51,096 nt of DNA from an uncultured Lachnospiraceae bacterium (GTDB lineage Bacteria > Bacillota > Clostridia > Lachnospirales > Lachnospiraceae). This document shows positions 9,436 through 17,289 of the stretch, in pieces. How positions within the stretch are numbered: the first letter of the stretch is position 1; each line of letters opens with the position of its first letter. The notes beneath the pieces were generated by a model, which saw nothing but the letters and a program-made list of their open reading frames with translations, was not told the DNA's origin and did not search any database. The stretch covers positions 1 through 51,096 of the forward strand of contig CAJUDS010000017.1 in assembly GCA_910585345.1 (NCBI GenBank), in the 5' to 3' direction. The position numbers and the translations under genes are program-made.

Positions 9436-9640
9436 AACAAAGAATCTTATTTTGGATAAGGCAGAGTTTTCAGATTGGAAAGAACTGTAGGGGTTTTTTG
9501 CTTATACTACAAGAGAGGAAAACAGGGCTTCTGTCCGTCTGGCAGAGTCCTTAGGTTTTACATTGTTTTCTTCGGCGCCTAAAATAGACAGTCGGGACGG
9601 ACACCGTTATAATCTGCTGCAATATAGGATAAAGTTATGA
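9428..9640 (+). pseudogene. GNAT acetyltransferase remnant with internal deletion
   Basis: A GTG at 9428, overlapping the end of the previous frame, opens VIETKNLILDKAEFSDWKEL, which looks like the N-terminus of a RimJ/RimL-like GNAT, and then meets TAG at 9488-9490. From about 9495 an open stretch, AYTTREENRASVRLAESLGF and onwards to a stop at 9638-9640, looks like the family C-terminus. The roughly 100 residues between, including the acetyl-CoA site, are missing. The two ends are joined across a GGGGTTTTTT tract. It is clearly not functional. It forms a decay zone with the two preceding damaged genes. Confidence 0.65.
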
Positions 9641-9818
9641 TGACAAAGGCTTGAAGGAACATTTCTCATTTTTGAAATCTGCCGCTGCGGGGATTTCGCA
9701 TAAATGGAGCAGCCAAAGCGATTTTTGACTGGCTGCCTGCAGGAGGAAGGATGAGGGAGTGCCGGGCTGCTGACAGTTGTGAGGGCGCAGGCGGCAGCCG
9801 CAGACAGGGGGCTGGGCG

Positions 9819-11063
9819 ATGGGAAAGAAAAGCCGCGGAGCGCTTTTTACGAGGCGGATGAAAAAGACACATACGATATTTTTACCACAGATGCTGGAAT
9901 ATCATTCCCCTTTTCTTAAGGCTGCATTTGAGGGCAGCGGTTACCGCTTTGCTATAATGCGGGAATCAGGCTGTCTCAAAGAACAGGCGCTGCGGTATAT
10001 CAGCAGCGATTACTGTTACCCGACAGTGCTGATTATCGGGCAGATGCTGCAGACGCTGCGCAGCGGCTGCTGCCCGCAGGACCGGATCGCTTTTATGGAA
10101 CCGCAGGCCGGCGGCGCCTGCCGTGCGGGAAACATTTACGAGTTGATGATAAGGACGCTGGAAAAATGTGGACAGCAGCAGGTTCCGGTTATCTCCCTGA
10201 ATTTTACGGGCGGGGAGCGGCAGCCGGGATTCCGGGTGACGCCGCTGCTCCTTTTATCGGCTGTCGCCGCAGTTTGTTTTGGGGACTTGCTGATGTGTCT
10301 GTACCAGCAGACAAAACCCTACGAGTGTGAACCGGGCGCGGCGGACAGGGCTTTTTGCGGACTGCGCTTAGAACTGGAAGCGGATATCCGGGCGCACAGA
10401 TGTATTTGCGGAAGGAAAAGACGAGAGGCTTACCGGCATATTTTGGAGACGTTTCGAAGCATTCCCATCAGGATGGAGAAGAAAAAGAAAGTAGCGGTAG
10501 CCGGGGAAATCTATATAAAGTTTTCCTCTCTGGGGAATCATGGACTGGAACGTTTTTTAGGTGGACAGGGCTGCCAATGTATGATGGGCGGATTTACCAA
10601 TTATGCCATTTATGTAATGGACGGCGCCAGACGCGATTATGCGGCGAACGGGGGAATGCTGCTGCTTCCCGTATATAACGCGGTATTGGACTATATGAAA
10701 GGGGTCCAGAGAGAGCTGTTAGATGAAATGGCAGAATTTCAGCAATTTACCGTGGACACTCCCTTTGATGCGTTGAAAAAAAAGGCGGAGGGGATCATAG
10801 GACATGACTGCATAACAGGCGATGGCTGGCTGGTGGCCGCGGAGGCTGCGGACGCCATAGAAAGGGGATGCCGCCATGTGCTGATTGTGCATCCCTTTGG
10901 CTGTCTGGTCAGTCATGTGTGCGAGCGGGGGATGCTGGGAAATCTCCGGCGGCGGTACCCGGATGTGAACGTGCAGACGATTGAATATGACTATGACTCC
11001 AGCGATACGCTGCGGCAGAGCAGGATTCTTCTGGCTCTTGGAAATGGGAAAGACCAATTCTAA
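9819..11063 (+). CDS. 2-hydroxyacyl-CoA dehydratase-related protein (DUF2229/COG3581-like)
   Basis: A 414-aa protein resembling the C-terminal portion of large acyl-CoA dehydratase activase-related proteins. Diagnostic stretches are HTIFLPQMLEYHSPFLKAAF, SSDYCYPTVLIIGQM with a conserved cysteine, FMEPQAGGACRAGNIYELM, and DCITGDGWLVAAEAADAIE followed by HPFGCLVSHVCERGM. Cysteines in this family are thought to bind an iron-sulfur cluster. In other genomes this piece is often next to or fused with an ATPase activator and a second subunit. Neither is here, so it is an orphan. ATG 9819 is used, but ATG 9858 just after GAGGCGG is equally possible and begins the conserved MKKTHTIFLPQ. A 36-codon frame with a good AGGAGG (9751-9861) ends over this second ATG and might be a leader. 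Confidence 0.72.
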   Translation: MGKKSRGALFTRRMKKTHTIFLPQMLEYHSPFLKAAFEGSGYRFAIMRESGCLKEQALRYISSDYCYPTVLIIGQMLQTLRSGCCPQDRIAFMEPQAGGACRAGNIYELMIRTLEKCGQQQVPVISLNFTGGERQPGFRVTPLLLLSAVAAVCFGDLLMCLYQQTKPYECEPGAADRAFCGLRLELEADIRAHRCICGRKRREAYRHILETFRSIPIRMEKKKKVAVAGEIYIKFSSLGNHGLERFLGGQGCQCMMGGFTNYAIYVMDGARRDYAANGGMLLLPVYNAVLDYMKGVQRELLDEMAEFQQFTVDTPFDALKKKAEGIIGHDCITGDGWLVAAEAADAIERGCRHVLIVHPFGCLVSHVCERGMLGNLRRRYPDVNVQTIEYDYDSSDTLRQSRILLALGNGKDQF

Positions 11064-11115
11064 ATATTCATAATATGTTATGGATGCGTATGTCGTGTAT
11101 TTTTATTGAAATGGA

Positions 11116-11144
11116 TTGACAACGGAAGACAAAATTCTTACAAT
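11116..11144 (+). promoter_or_regulatory. Sigma-A-type promoter upstream of the lipase gene
   Basis: TTGACA at 11116-11121, 17 bases, then TACAAT at 11139-11144. This is close to consensus with ideal spacing. The start of transcription would be near 11151, leaving about 90 bases of leader before ATG 11244. Confidence 0.65.
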
Positions 11145-11243
11145 AAGAATATCTGAGGATATCTGCTTCAGCGTGCGGCGGGGCGCCGGGAGAGGGTAAT
11201 TCGTAGCGTATGCCGCCGCAGTTTACAAAAGGATACCTGTAAA

Positions 11244-12584
11244 ATGGTGATAGGATATATTATCAATACCTGTCTGATCTTTATAACTGCGAATTGTTAT
11301 TCACTGCAAAGCCAATTATCCATACCAGGCTGGGGATGGTTTCTGCTGGCGCTGTTGTTTCTGGCAGTCCAGGTGATGCCGTCCGTGCGCAGCAGGAAAC
11401 TGAGGGCAAAGAGACTCCGTATCTGCAAAAACGGCTGTATGCTTTTGCGCCTTTTTTTGTTGTCTGCGTTTGCTTCTGTTTTGTATTCCCTGGCCGGATT
11501 TTCGGGGCTGCTGAAAGCTGGTTCACTGTTGGCGGGGCCAAGGCTCTGGCTGATCAATACGGCGATTGCCGTATTGACGGAGGCGGTTGTGTTCTGGAAC
11601 GGCATGATCCGTATTTATGCCACATCATTGCAGCTTGGCGTTAAATGGCGCGTGATCGGTATTGCGTGCGGCATGATCCCTATCGTGCATTTGTTTGTGC
11701 TGAGCGTGTTGATCCGCACTGCGGAAAAGGAAGTGGAATTCGAGAACCGCAGAATCCTGCTGGATGAGGAGCGGGAGGCGGAGAAGATATGCGCCACTCG
11801 ATATCCCCTTTTGATGGTACATGGTGTGTTTTTCCGGGATTTCCGGTATTTTAACTATTGGGGAAGGGTACCGAAGGCGCTTTTAAAAAACGGCGCTGTT
11901 ATTTATTATGGTAACCATCAGTCGGCGGCCTGTGTAGCGGACAGCGCGGCGGAGCTGGCGGCGCGTATCCGCGAAATCGTGCGGGAGACGGGCTGCGGTA
12001 AGGTGAATATCATTGCGCATTCGAAAGGCGGGCTTGACTGCCGGTATGCTCTTGCGAAATGTGAAGTGGCGGACAAAGTGGCGTCCCTGACAACGATTAA
12101 CACCCCGCACAGAGGCTGTGAGTTTGCGGATTATCTGCTTTCTAAAATTCCACAGAAACAGAAAGATATGGCTGCCCGGGCCTACAATGCGGCGCTGCGG
12201 AAAGCAGGCGACGAAAATCCGGATTTTCTGGCGGCTGTGTATGATTTGACGGCGGAGGCCTGCAGAAAGAGAAACGAAGAGATAGAAGATGTGCCGGGCG
12301 TTTATTACCAGAGTGTGGGTTCCAGGCTGACGAGGGCGGTGGCGGGAAGATTCCCCCTCAATTTTTCCTATCATCTGGTGCATTGTTTTGATGGGAGAAA
12401 TGACGGTCTGGTAGGAGAGGCTTCTTTTCCCTGGGGAGCGTCATACCGCTTTTTGACGTCACAGGGGAAGCGCGGGATATCCCACGGGGATATGATTGAT
12501 CTGAACCGGGAAAATTTTGACGGATTCGATGTGCGCGAGTTTTATGTGCAGCTTGTACATGAGCTGAAGGAAAAAGGATTCTGA
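11244..12584 (+). CDS. Membrane-anchored alpha/beta-hydrolase (triacylglycerol lipase-like)
   Basis: A 446-aa protein. The first ~150 residues hold four or so hydrophobic segments (an N-terminal segment, WGWFLLALLFLAVQVMP, LLRLFLLSAFASVLYSL, and a pair before residue 155). An alpha/beta-hydrolase domain follows: strand YPLLMVHGVFFRD (about residue 190), then NIIAHSKGGLDCRYAL with nucleophile serine in H-S-K-G-G at about residue 260, and LVGEASFPWG and SHGDMIDL toward the end, where the acid and histidine should lie. The layout suggests a lipase or PGAP1-like esterase facing away from the membrane. A promoter lies upstream. The downstream 76-aa gene starts two bases after the stop, so the two are probably translationally coupled. 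Substrate unknown. Confidence 0.8.
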   Translation: MVIGYIINTCLIFITANCYSLQSQLSIPGWGWFLLALLFLAVQVMPSVRSRKLRAKRLRICKNGCMLLRLFLLSAFASVLYSLAGFSGLLKAGSLLAGPRLWLINTAIAVLTEAVVFWNGMIRIYATSLQLGVKWRVIGIACGMIPIVHLFVLSVLIRTAEKEVEFENRRILLDEEREAEKICATRYPLLMVHGVFFRDFRYFNYWGRVPKALLKNGAVIYYGNHQSAACVADSAAELAARIREIVRETGCGKVNIIAHSKGGLDCRYALAKCEVADKVASLTTINTPHRGCEFADYLLSKIPQKQKDMAARAYNAALRKAGDENPDFLAAVYDLTAEACRKRNEEIEDVPGVYYQSVGSRLTRAVAGRFPLNFSYHLVHCFDGRNDGLVGEASFPWGASYRFLTSQGKRGISHGDMIDLNRENFDGFDVREFYVQLVHELKEKGF

Positions 12585-12585
12585 T

Positions 12586-12816
12586 ATGCGGGAAATGCAG
12601 TTTAAAATGGAACGGCCCGGGCTGCTGCAGCAGGGCGACAGGGTAAAGGTGACGGAAGGACTTCTGCCCAGCAATTATTATTATACGATCGATCCGGCGC
12701 TTGCCATGTCAGGCAACTTCCCGTTTCGGGAAAGACTGTTGGCAAGAGAGGGCGTTGTGACAGTGGTTGAAGAGAAAGAAAGAGGATTTTACGTAACCGT
12801 AGAGTTTGAAGAATAA
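12586..12816 (+). CDS. Small conserved-looking protein of unknown function
   Basis: A 76-aa soluble protein with no family I recognise. It begins two bases after the lipase stop and ends 12 bases before ridA, so it lies in a tight run lipase - this gene - ridA. The sequence alternates beta-strand-like segments (GDRVKVTEGL, REGVVTVVEEKERGFYVTVEF), giving an SH3-like or small beta-barrel impression. There is no signal peptide or membrane segment. GC content and codon use match the neighbours. Confidence 0.6.
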   Translation: MREMQFKMERPGLLQQGDRVKVTEGLLPSNYYYTIDPALAMSGNFPFRERLLAREGVVTVVEEKERGFYVTVEFEE

Positions 12817-12828
12817 GGAGGAGATATT

Positions 12829-13203
12829 ATGAAAAAAATCAATACAAAAAAGGCACCGGCGGCAATCGGTCCATATTCACAGGCTGTCATGGCAGGAAAT
12901 TTTTTGTTTGCCTCAGGGCAGATACCGATCGATCCTGCCAGCGGAGAGATTTTCGGTACGACCATTGAGGAGCAGGCGCAGCGGGCGATTGAAAATGTGG
13001 GCGCTATTCTTGCGGAAGCCGGAGCAGATTATACAAAGGTCGTAAAGACGACCTGCTTTCTGGCCGATATGGCTGATTTTGCCGCATTTAACGCCGTATA
13101 CGAGAAATATTTTACGGAGAAACCGGCCAGAAGCTGTGTCGCAGTAAAGCAGCTTCCGAAAAACGTACTTTGCGAGGTGGAGGTTACGGCCTGGCTTGGC
13201 TGA
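12829..13203 (+). CDS. ridA: RidA family reactive intermediate/imine deaminase
   Basis: A 124-aa protein of the RidA (YjgF/YER057c/UK114) family. It hydrolyses reactive enamine and imine intermediates such as 2-aminoacrylate formed by PLP enzymes, protecting the cytoplasm. Hallmarks are KAPAAIGPYSQAV at the start, FASGQIPIDPASGEI, QRAIENVGAILAEAG, VVKTTCFLADMADF, and the active-site segment PARSCVAVKQLP with its conserved arginine, then CEVEVTAW. Length is normal. The start is supported by AAGGAGGAG at 12815-12823. It probably belongs to the lipase - small protein - ridA - exporter run. Confidence 0.93.
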   Translation: MKKINTKKAPAAIGPYSQAVMAGNFLFASGQIPIDPASGEIFGTTIEEQAQRAIENVGAILAEAGADYTKVVKTTCFLADMADFAAFNAVYEKYFTEKPARSCVAVKQLPKNVLCEVEVTAWLG

Positions 13204-13214
13204 TTTCCAAAAAG

Positions 13215-14120
13215 ATGAAGAAAGATACGGTAAGAAGCTCTCTGCTGCTGTTTCTGACCGCATTCATTTGGGGTGTGGCATTTGTGGCACAGAGCGTTGG
13301 AATGGAATATGTGGGACCGTTTACCTTCAATGCGGTCCGGTTTGCGTTAGGCGGAACGGTGCTTCTGCCTTTCCTTATGTGGAAGAGAAGGGGAGAGCGC
13401 CGGGAAGAAACAGAGGAAGGAAACGCCGCAGTGCGGCGTAGGACGCTCATTGGCGGTATCTGCTGCGGCTGCGCGCTGAGTACGGCAAGTCTGCTGCAGC
13501 AGTTGGGAATCCAGCGCACTACGGTAGCCAAGGCGGGATTCATTACGGCGTTGTATATTATCATAGTCCCGGCGCTGGGACTGTTTTTTCATAAAAAAGT
13601 GAGAAAACTGATCTGGGTCAGCGTTTTGCTGGCAGTATTTGGCATGTATCTTTTGTGCATACAGGAGTCATTTTATATCAGTACCGGAGATTTGCTTGTC
13701 TTTCTCTGTGCAGTTGTTTTTTCGGTACATATTTTGGTGATTGATTATTTTTCGCCGAAGGCGGACGGCGTGGCGCTGTCCTGCATCCAGTTTTATACGA
13801 GCGCACTGCTCTGCGGCCTGGGTATGCTTTTTTGGGAGACACCGTCTTTTGCGGCGATACTGCGCGGCTGGGCGCCTATCTTATATGCGGGCATTTTGTC
13901 TTGTGGTGTGGCGTACACACTGCAGATTATCGGACAAAAAGGGATGGATCCTACGGTAGCGTCCCTGATTCTGAGTCTGGAATCGGTAATTTCCCTGATT
14001 GCCGGATGGATTCTGCTGGGACAGGCGCTTAATCCGCGGGAAATCTGCGGCTGCGTTCTGGCGTTTGCCGCCATCATACTGGCGCAGCTTCCGGATAGGC
14101 GCAGTGCATCATCCTCTTAG
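13215..14120 (+). CDS. EamA/DMT-superfamily transporter
   Basis: A 301-aa inner-membrane protein with ten predicted hydrophobic segments in two EamA repeats. Repeat one begins SLLLFLTAFIWGVAFVAQSV and contains FTFNAVRFALGG; repeat two includes DLLVFLCAVVFSVHILVIDY and ends GWILLGQALNPREICGCVLA. Members export metabolites or amino acids; the substrate is not predictable. I place the start at ATG 13215, eleven bases after the ridA stop. A TTG at 13170 inside ridA is also in frame but would add a non-hydrophobic leader. No strong ribosome site is visible, which suggests coupling to ridA. Confidence 0.85.
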   Translation: MKKDTVRSSLLLFLTAFIWGVAFVAQSVGMEYVGPFTFNAVRFALGGTVLLPFLMWKRRGERREETEEGNAAVRRRTLIGGICCGCALSTASLLQQLGIQRTTVAKAGFITALYIIIVPALGLFFHKKVRKLIWVSVLLAVFGMYLLCIQESFYISTGDLLVFLCAVVFSVHILVIDYFSPKADGVALSCIQFYTSALLCGLGMLFWETPSFAAILRGWAPILYAGILSCGVAYTLQIIGQKGMDPTVASLILSLESVISLIAGWILLGQALNPREICGCVLAFAAIILAQLPDRRSASSS

Positions 14121-14168
14121 CATGTTTTGGCTTGCCTTTCTTTTGTTTTTCGGAACAAATCACATAAA

Positions 14169-14199
14169 TTTGTACAATGTCTGCAATACTATGTACAAA
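14169..14199. promoter_or_regulatory. Inverted repeat in the spoVAE upstream region (possible operator)
   Basis: TTTGTACA at 14169-14176 and TGTACAAA at 14192-14199 form a perfect 8-bp inverted repeat with a 15-bp spacer. It lies in the 120-bp gap between the EamA gene and spoVAE. The two-turn spacing is typical of a dimeric repressor site. No clear sigma-G or sigma-A promoter could be assigned next to it. Confidence 0.35.
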
Positions 14200-14243
14200 A
14201 TAATGGTTTATGAGATTGGTTTGACTGGAAAAGGAGAAAGAGG

Positions 14244-14600
14244 ATGGATTATGTAAATGCTTTCTGGGTAGGAGGCCTGATTTGCGCTCTTGTCCAGATT
14301 TTAATGGAAAAGACGAAAATGATGCCGGGAAGGATTATGGTGCTGCTCGTTTGCCTGGGGGCGGTAATCAGTATATTTGGCTGGTACGAACCTTTTCAGG
14401 AGTTTGCTGGCGCGGGCGCAAGCGTGCCGCTGCTCGGTTTTGGCAATACGCTGATGAAGGGTGTAAAAGAAGCGGTGGATCAGGAAGGGCTTCTTGGGCT
14501 TTTTATGGGAGGCTTTAAGGCAGGCGCGGTGGGTACCAGCGCGGCGCTGATCTTTGCGTATCTTGCCAGCCTTGTCTTTAACCCGAAAATGAAAAAATGA
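14244..14600 (+). CDS. spoVAE: Stage V sporulation protein AE (SpoVAE)
   Basis: A 118-aa membrane protein with four hydrophobic segments. It matches SpoVAE through FGNTLMKGVKEAVDQEGLLG and FMGGFKAGAVGTSAALIFAY, both family hallmarks. SpoVA proteins form the spore inner-membrane channel that takes up Ca-dipicolinate during sporulation and releases it at germination. The length is normal for SpoVAE. In most Clostridia spoVAC, spoVAD and spoVAE are contiguous. Here spoVAE comes first, a DUF2156 gene is interposed, spoVAD follows, and spoVAC is not in the window. Expression in the forespore under sigma-G is expected from the family, but I cannot point to a promoter. Confidence 0.92.
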   Translation: MDYVNAFWVGGLICALVQILMEKTKMMPGRIMVLLVCLGAVISIFGWYEPFQEFAGAGASVPLLGFGNTLMKGVKEAVDQEGLLGLFMGGFKAGAVGTSAALIFAYLASLVFNPKMKK

Positions 14601-14642
14601 TTTAAACTGTGATAGAAACGTAACAAAAGAAGAGAGGTTTAT

Positions 14643-15533
14643 ATGGATATTCAGTGGAAGATGATTGCACTATCTGACAAAGAGCTGATTGACGGTTTTT
14701 ACCGTCAGGAAAAGCTGAGAAATTGCGAAGCGACATTCGCCAATAATTATTTATGGGCGCCTCATTATGAGATACGGTATGCGGTGGTCGGGGGGATGCT
14801 GGTGTTTTTATCGGATGAAGCGTCTTTTTCCGTCAGCTTTCCGGTCGGCGCGGGAGATTTGCGAAAAACCGTTGATACGTTGCTTGCTTATTTTTCAGAA
14901 AAAGGAAAGCCGTTTAAGATGCATCTTGTATCCCCGGCCCAGTTTGAGAAGTTGGAAGCATTGTATCCCGGCAGGTTCCAGGTTGCATACGACAGAGACC
15001 TGGCGGATTATGTCTATGAGTCGGAGCGGTTGCTCACATTGTCCGGGAAAAAACTGCACGCCAAGAGAAATCATATCAATAAGTTCAAAGAGACGTATCC
15101 TGACTGGCAATATGAAAGCATTACGGAGGAAAATACAGGGGAATGTCTGGAAATGGCGCAGGCGTGGCGTGTGTTGAACGGATGTGATGAAGATGAAAAC
15201 AAGCATGCGGAGTTCTGTGTTACCCTGAACGCGCTGAAGCTGCGCAGGGAGCTGGGACTGAAAGGCGGGCTGCTGCGCGCAGACGGCAGAGTCGTAGCGT
15301 TTACGCTTGGCGAAGCGGTGGGAGACGATACGTTTGTTGTGCATATCGAAAAAGCCTATGCCGATGTGCAGGGTGCGTATCCGATGATTAACCAACAGTT
15401 TGTGGCACATGAAGGCGCGGCTTACCGCTACATTAACAGAGAGGAAGATACGGGTGCGGAAGGTCTGCGCAAGGCAAAGCTGTCCTATTATCCGGATAGG
15501 ATGCTGGAGAAGGGTATTGTCACATTGCAATAG
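14643..15533 (+). CDS. DUF2156 (phosphatidylglycerol lysyltransferase C-domain-like) protein
   Basis: A 296-aa soluble protein of the DUF2156 group, a tandem GNAT-like fold related to the catalytic part of MprF and to FemX-type aminoacyl transferases. Visible features are FANNYLWAPHYEIRYA near residue 33, LSGKKLHAKRNHINKFKETY near residue 138, and INREEDTGAEGLRKAKLSYY near the C-terminus, which are typical of the family. It lacks the membrane half of MprF, so it may transfer an aminoacyl group to another acceptor. The start at ATG 14643 follows AGAGAGG. Its position between spoVAE and spoVAD suggests sporulation-linked expression, which is inference. Confidence 0.85.
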   Translation: MDIQWKMIALSDKELIDGFYRQEKLRNCEATFANNYLWAPHYEIRYAVVGGMLVFLSDEASFSVSFPVGAGDLRKTVDTLLAYFSEKGKPFKMHLVSPAQFEKLEALYPGRFQVAYDRDLADYVYESERLLTLSGKKLHAKRNHINKFKETYPDWQYESITEENTGECLEMAQAWRVLNGCDEDENKHAEFCVTLNALKLRRELGLKGGLLRADGRVVAFTLGEAVGDDTFVVHIEKAYADVQGAYPMINQQFVAHEGAAYRYINREEDTGAEGLRKAKLSYYPDRMLEKGIVTLQ

Positions 15534-15606
15534 AGGCGCATAATCTTCTGTAGAGCAGGAAACCCTAAGGAAAAAACGAAGTAAATGTTTTCAGGAAAGG
15601 GATGGG

Positions 15607-16656
15607 ATGATGGCTTCACAGGAGAAAAAAGAACAAAAGGGGAAGAGAAGGGGCAAACAGAGCGTTGCGTATGAATGTCCGGTATATATCAATGCCAGCG
15701 CGTGCATTGCCGGGAAAAAGGAAGGCGAAGGTCCGCTGGCCGAGCTGTTTGACATGATCGGGGAAGACGATCTGTTTGGCTGCAACACATGGGAAGAAGC
15801 CGAAAGCAGTCTGCAGAAGGATGCGGTATATCTGGCCATGGGAAAGGCGGGACTTGACAGCAGGGAGGTGCAGTATCTTTTCGCAGGTGACCTGCTTGGT
15901 CAATCGATAGCGACTTCTTTTGGCATTATGGCATATGAAATTCCGCTGTTTGGGTTGTATGGCGCCTGCTCGACATGCGGGGAATCGCTGAGTCTTGGCT
16001 CCATGACCATTGACGGCGGATTTGCCAGAAATGTCATCTGTGTCACATCCAGCCATTTTGCCAGCGCGGAAAAGGAATTTCGCAATCCCCTGGAATATGG
16101 GAGTCAGCGTCCGCTGTCGGCGACCTGGACGGTAACGGGCAGTGGGGCGTTTGTGTTGGGAAAAGAGCGGGGTGAGCATGTCCGCGGAGCGATTACCGGT
16201 ATCACTACAGGCAAGATCATGGATTACGGGCTGAAAGATTCCATGAATATGGGCTGTTGCATGGCACCTGCCGCCTGTAATGTGATCTATCAGAATTTCA
16301 TTGACTTTGGCAGACAACCTTCCGACTATGATAAAATCATTACCGGGGATCTGGGTTCGATTGGCCAGCGGGCTTTGATTGACCTTGTGGCGGAAAAGGG
16401 GTATGATATTTCTGATAACCATATGGACTGCGGTATGCAGATTTACGATTCCAAGACGCAGGATACGCACGCCGGCGGTTCCGGCTGCGGCTGCGCGGCC
16501 GTCACGCTGTCTTCTTATATTTTAAAGCAGATTGAGGAAAAGAAGTGGAAGCGGGTGCTGTTTATTCCGACAGGCGCGCTGCTGAGCAAAACCAGTTTTA
16601 ATGAAGGGAAAACAGTGCCGGGCATTGCACACGGGGTCGTGATAGAAAGTGTGTAA
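15607..16656 (+). CDS. spoVAD: Stage V sporulation protein AD (SpoVAD)
   Basis: A 349-aa thiolase-fold protein that binds dipicolinic acid as part of the SpoVA channel complex in spores. Family features are YINASACIAGKKEGEGPL, FAGDLLGQSIATSFG, the pseudo-active-site segment GLYGACSTCGESL, VTSSHFASAEKEFRNPLEYG, MDCGMQIYDSKTQDTHAGGS and VLFIPTGALLSKTSFNEG. Length is normal. The first ~18 residues are very basic (EKKEQKGKRRGK), which is unusual but compatible with membrane-surface attachment. ATG 15607 follows AGGAAAGG; ATG 15610 is an adjacent alternative. The stop is two bases from the next gene. Confidence 0.94.
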   Translation: MMASQEKKEQKGKRRGKQSVAYECPVYINASACIAGKKEGEGPLAELFDMIGEDDLFGCNTWEEAESSLQKDAVYLAMGKAGLDSREVQYLFAGDLLGQSIATSFGIMAYEIPLFGLYGACSTCGESLSLGSMTIDGGFARNVICVTSSHFASAEKEFRNPLEYGSQRPLSATWTVTGSGAFVLGKERGEHVRGAITGITTGKIMDYGLKDSMNMGCCMAPAACNVIYQNFIDFGRQPSDYDKIITGDLGSIGQRALIDLVAEKGYDISDNHMDCGMQIYDSKTQDTHAGGSGCGCAAVTLSSYILKQIEEKKWKRVLFIPTGALLSKTSFNEGKTVPGIAHGVVIESV

Positions 16657-16658
16657 GT

Positions 16659-17156
16659 ATGAATGTAACGCCGGTTTTTTTAAACCAGTTTCACAATCAG
16701 GCGGAGCGGATTCTCCACAGAAAGGGCAATTTTACGGGCCCGCCGCTGGAGATGACAATTGTGCTGGATCATAATTTATGTGCAGAGAAGCTGTGTGATT
16801 GTGTGCCTGCGCTGCTGCGCTGCCTGAAGCAGCGCAGTGAGATTTTCCGCAATGTGCGGCTGAATGTGACGGACTGGATCGGCGATAGCCGGATCGAAAA
16901 CGGGGTCAGGCCTATGTTGTCCGTCATAACGGGCGGCTGTTTCCGGGACGGTAGGACGGGCGTACAGGAAAAAAGAATAGAGCTTTTGTATCAGTATTTG
17001 AAATTTTATCATGCCCGGTCAAAGCTGATTGTGCTCGTGACGGACGGAAAGTACCGGGTGGGGGATGAAAAGGCGCAAAATGAAGCGCTGAAACCTTTTC
17101 TGGAAAGAAAACTGATGCGGATTACCGTAACCGAAGAGGGAATGGAGCTGTCGTAG
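16659..17156 (+). CDS. Unrecognised 165-aa protein coupled to spoVAD
   Basis: A 165-aa soluble protein starting two bases after spoVAD, so translation is probably coupled. I do not recognise the family. The pattern resembles a von Willebrand factor A fold: MTIVLDHNLCAEKLCDC near residue 33, IELLYQYLKFYHARSKL, and LIVLVTDGKYRVGDEKA near residue 125. The first strand lacks the full DxSxS metal site, so a classical MIDAS is not evident. Tight linkage to spoVAD suggests a sporulation role, which is inference only. Confidence 0.6.
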   Translation: MNVTPVFLNQFHNQAERILHRKGNFTGPPLEMTIVLDHNLCAEKLCDCVPALLRCLKQRSEIFRNVRLNVTDWIGDSRIENGVRPMLSVITGGCFRDGRTGVQEKRIELLYQYLKFYHARSKLIVLVTDGKYRVGDEKAQNEALKPFLERKLMRITVTEEGMELS

Positions 17157-17289
17157 TTCCGTTCCTTTTGCGCTGCCATAAACAGCGGGCGCAAAGAGTT
17201 GCCGCCTGTGACAGCTTACCGGGAATACGCGCGATTTTTGCAGCGCTGTCGGATCATTTGCGATTCACCGCTGCAGAGGGGAGAGACGG

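Noticed and set aside
9751..9861. 36-codon frame with a good ribosome site before the dehydratase-like gene
   Set aside because: Its GC-rich composition is biased and not protein-like, so it is kept only as a possible leader within the neighbouring entry.
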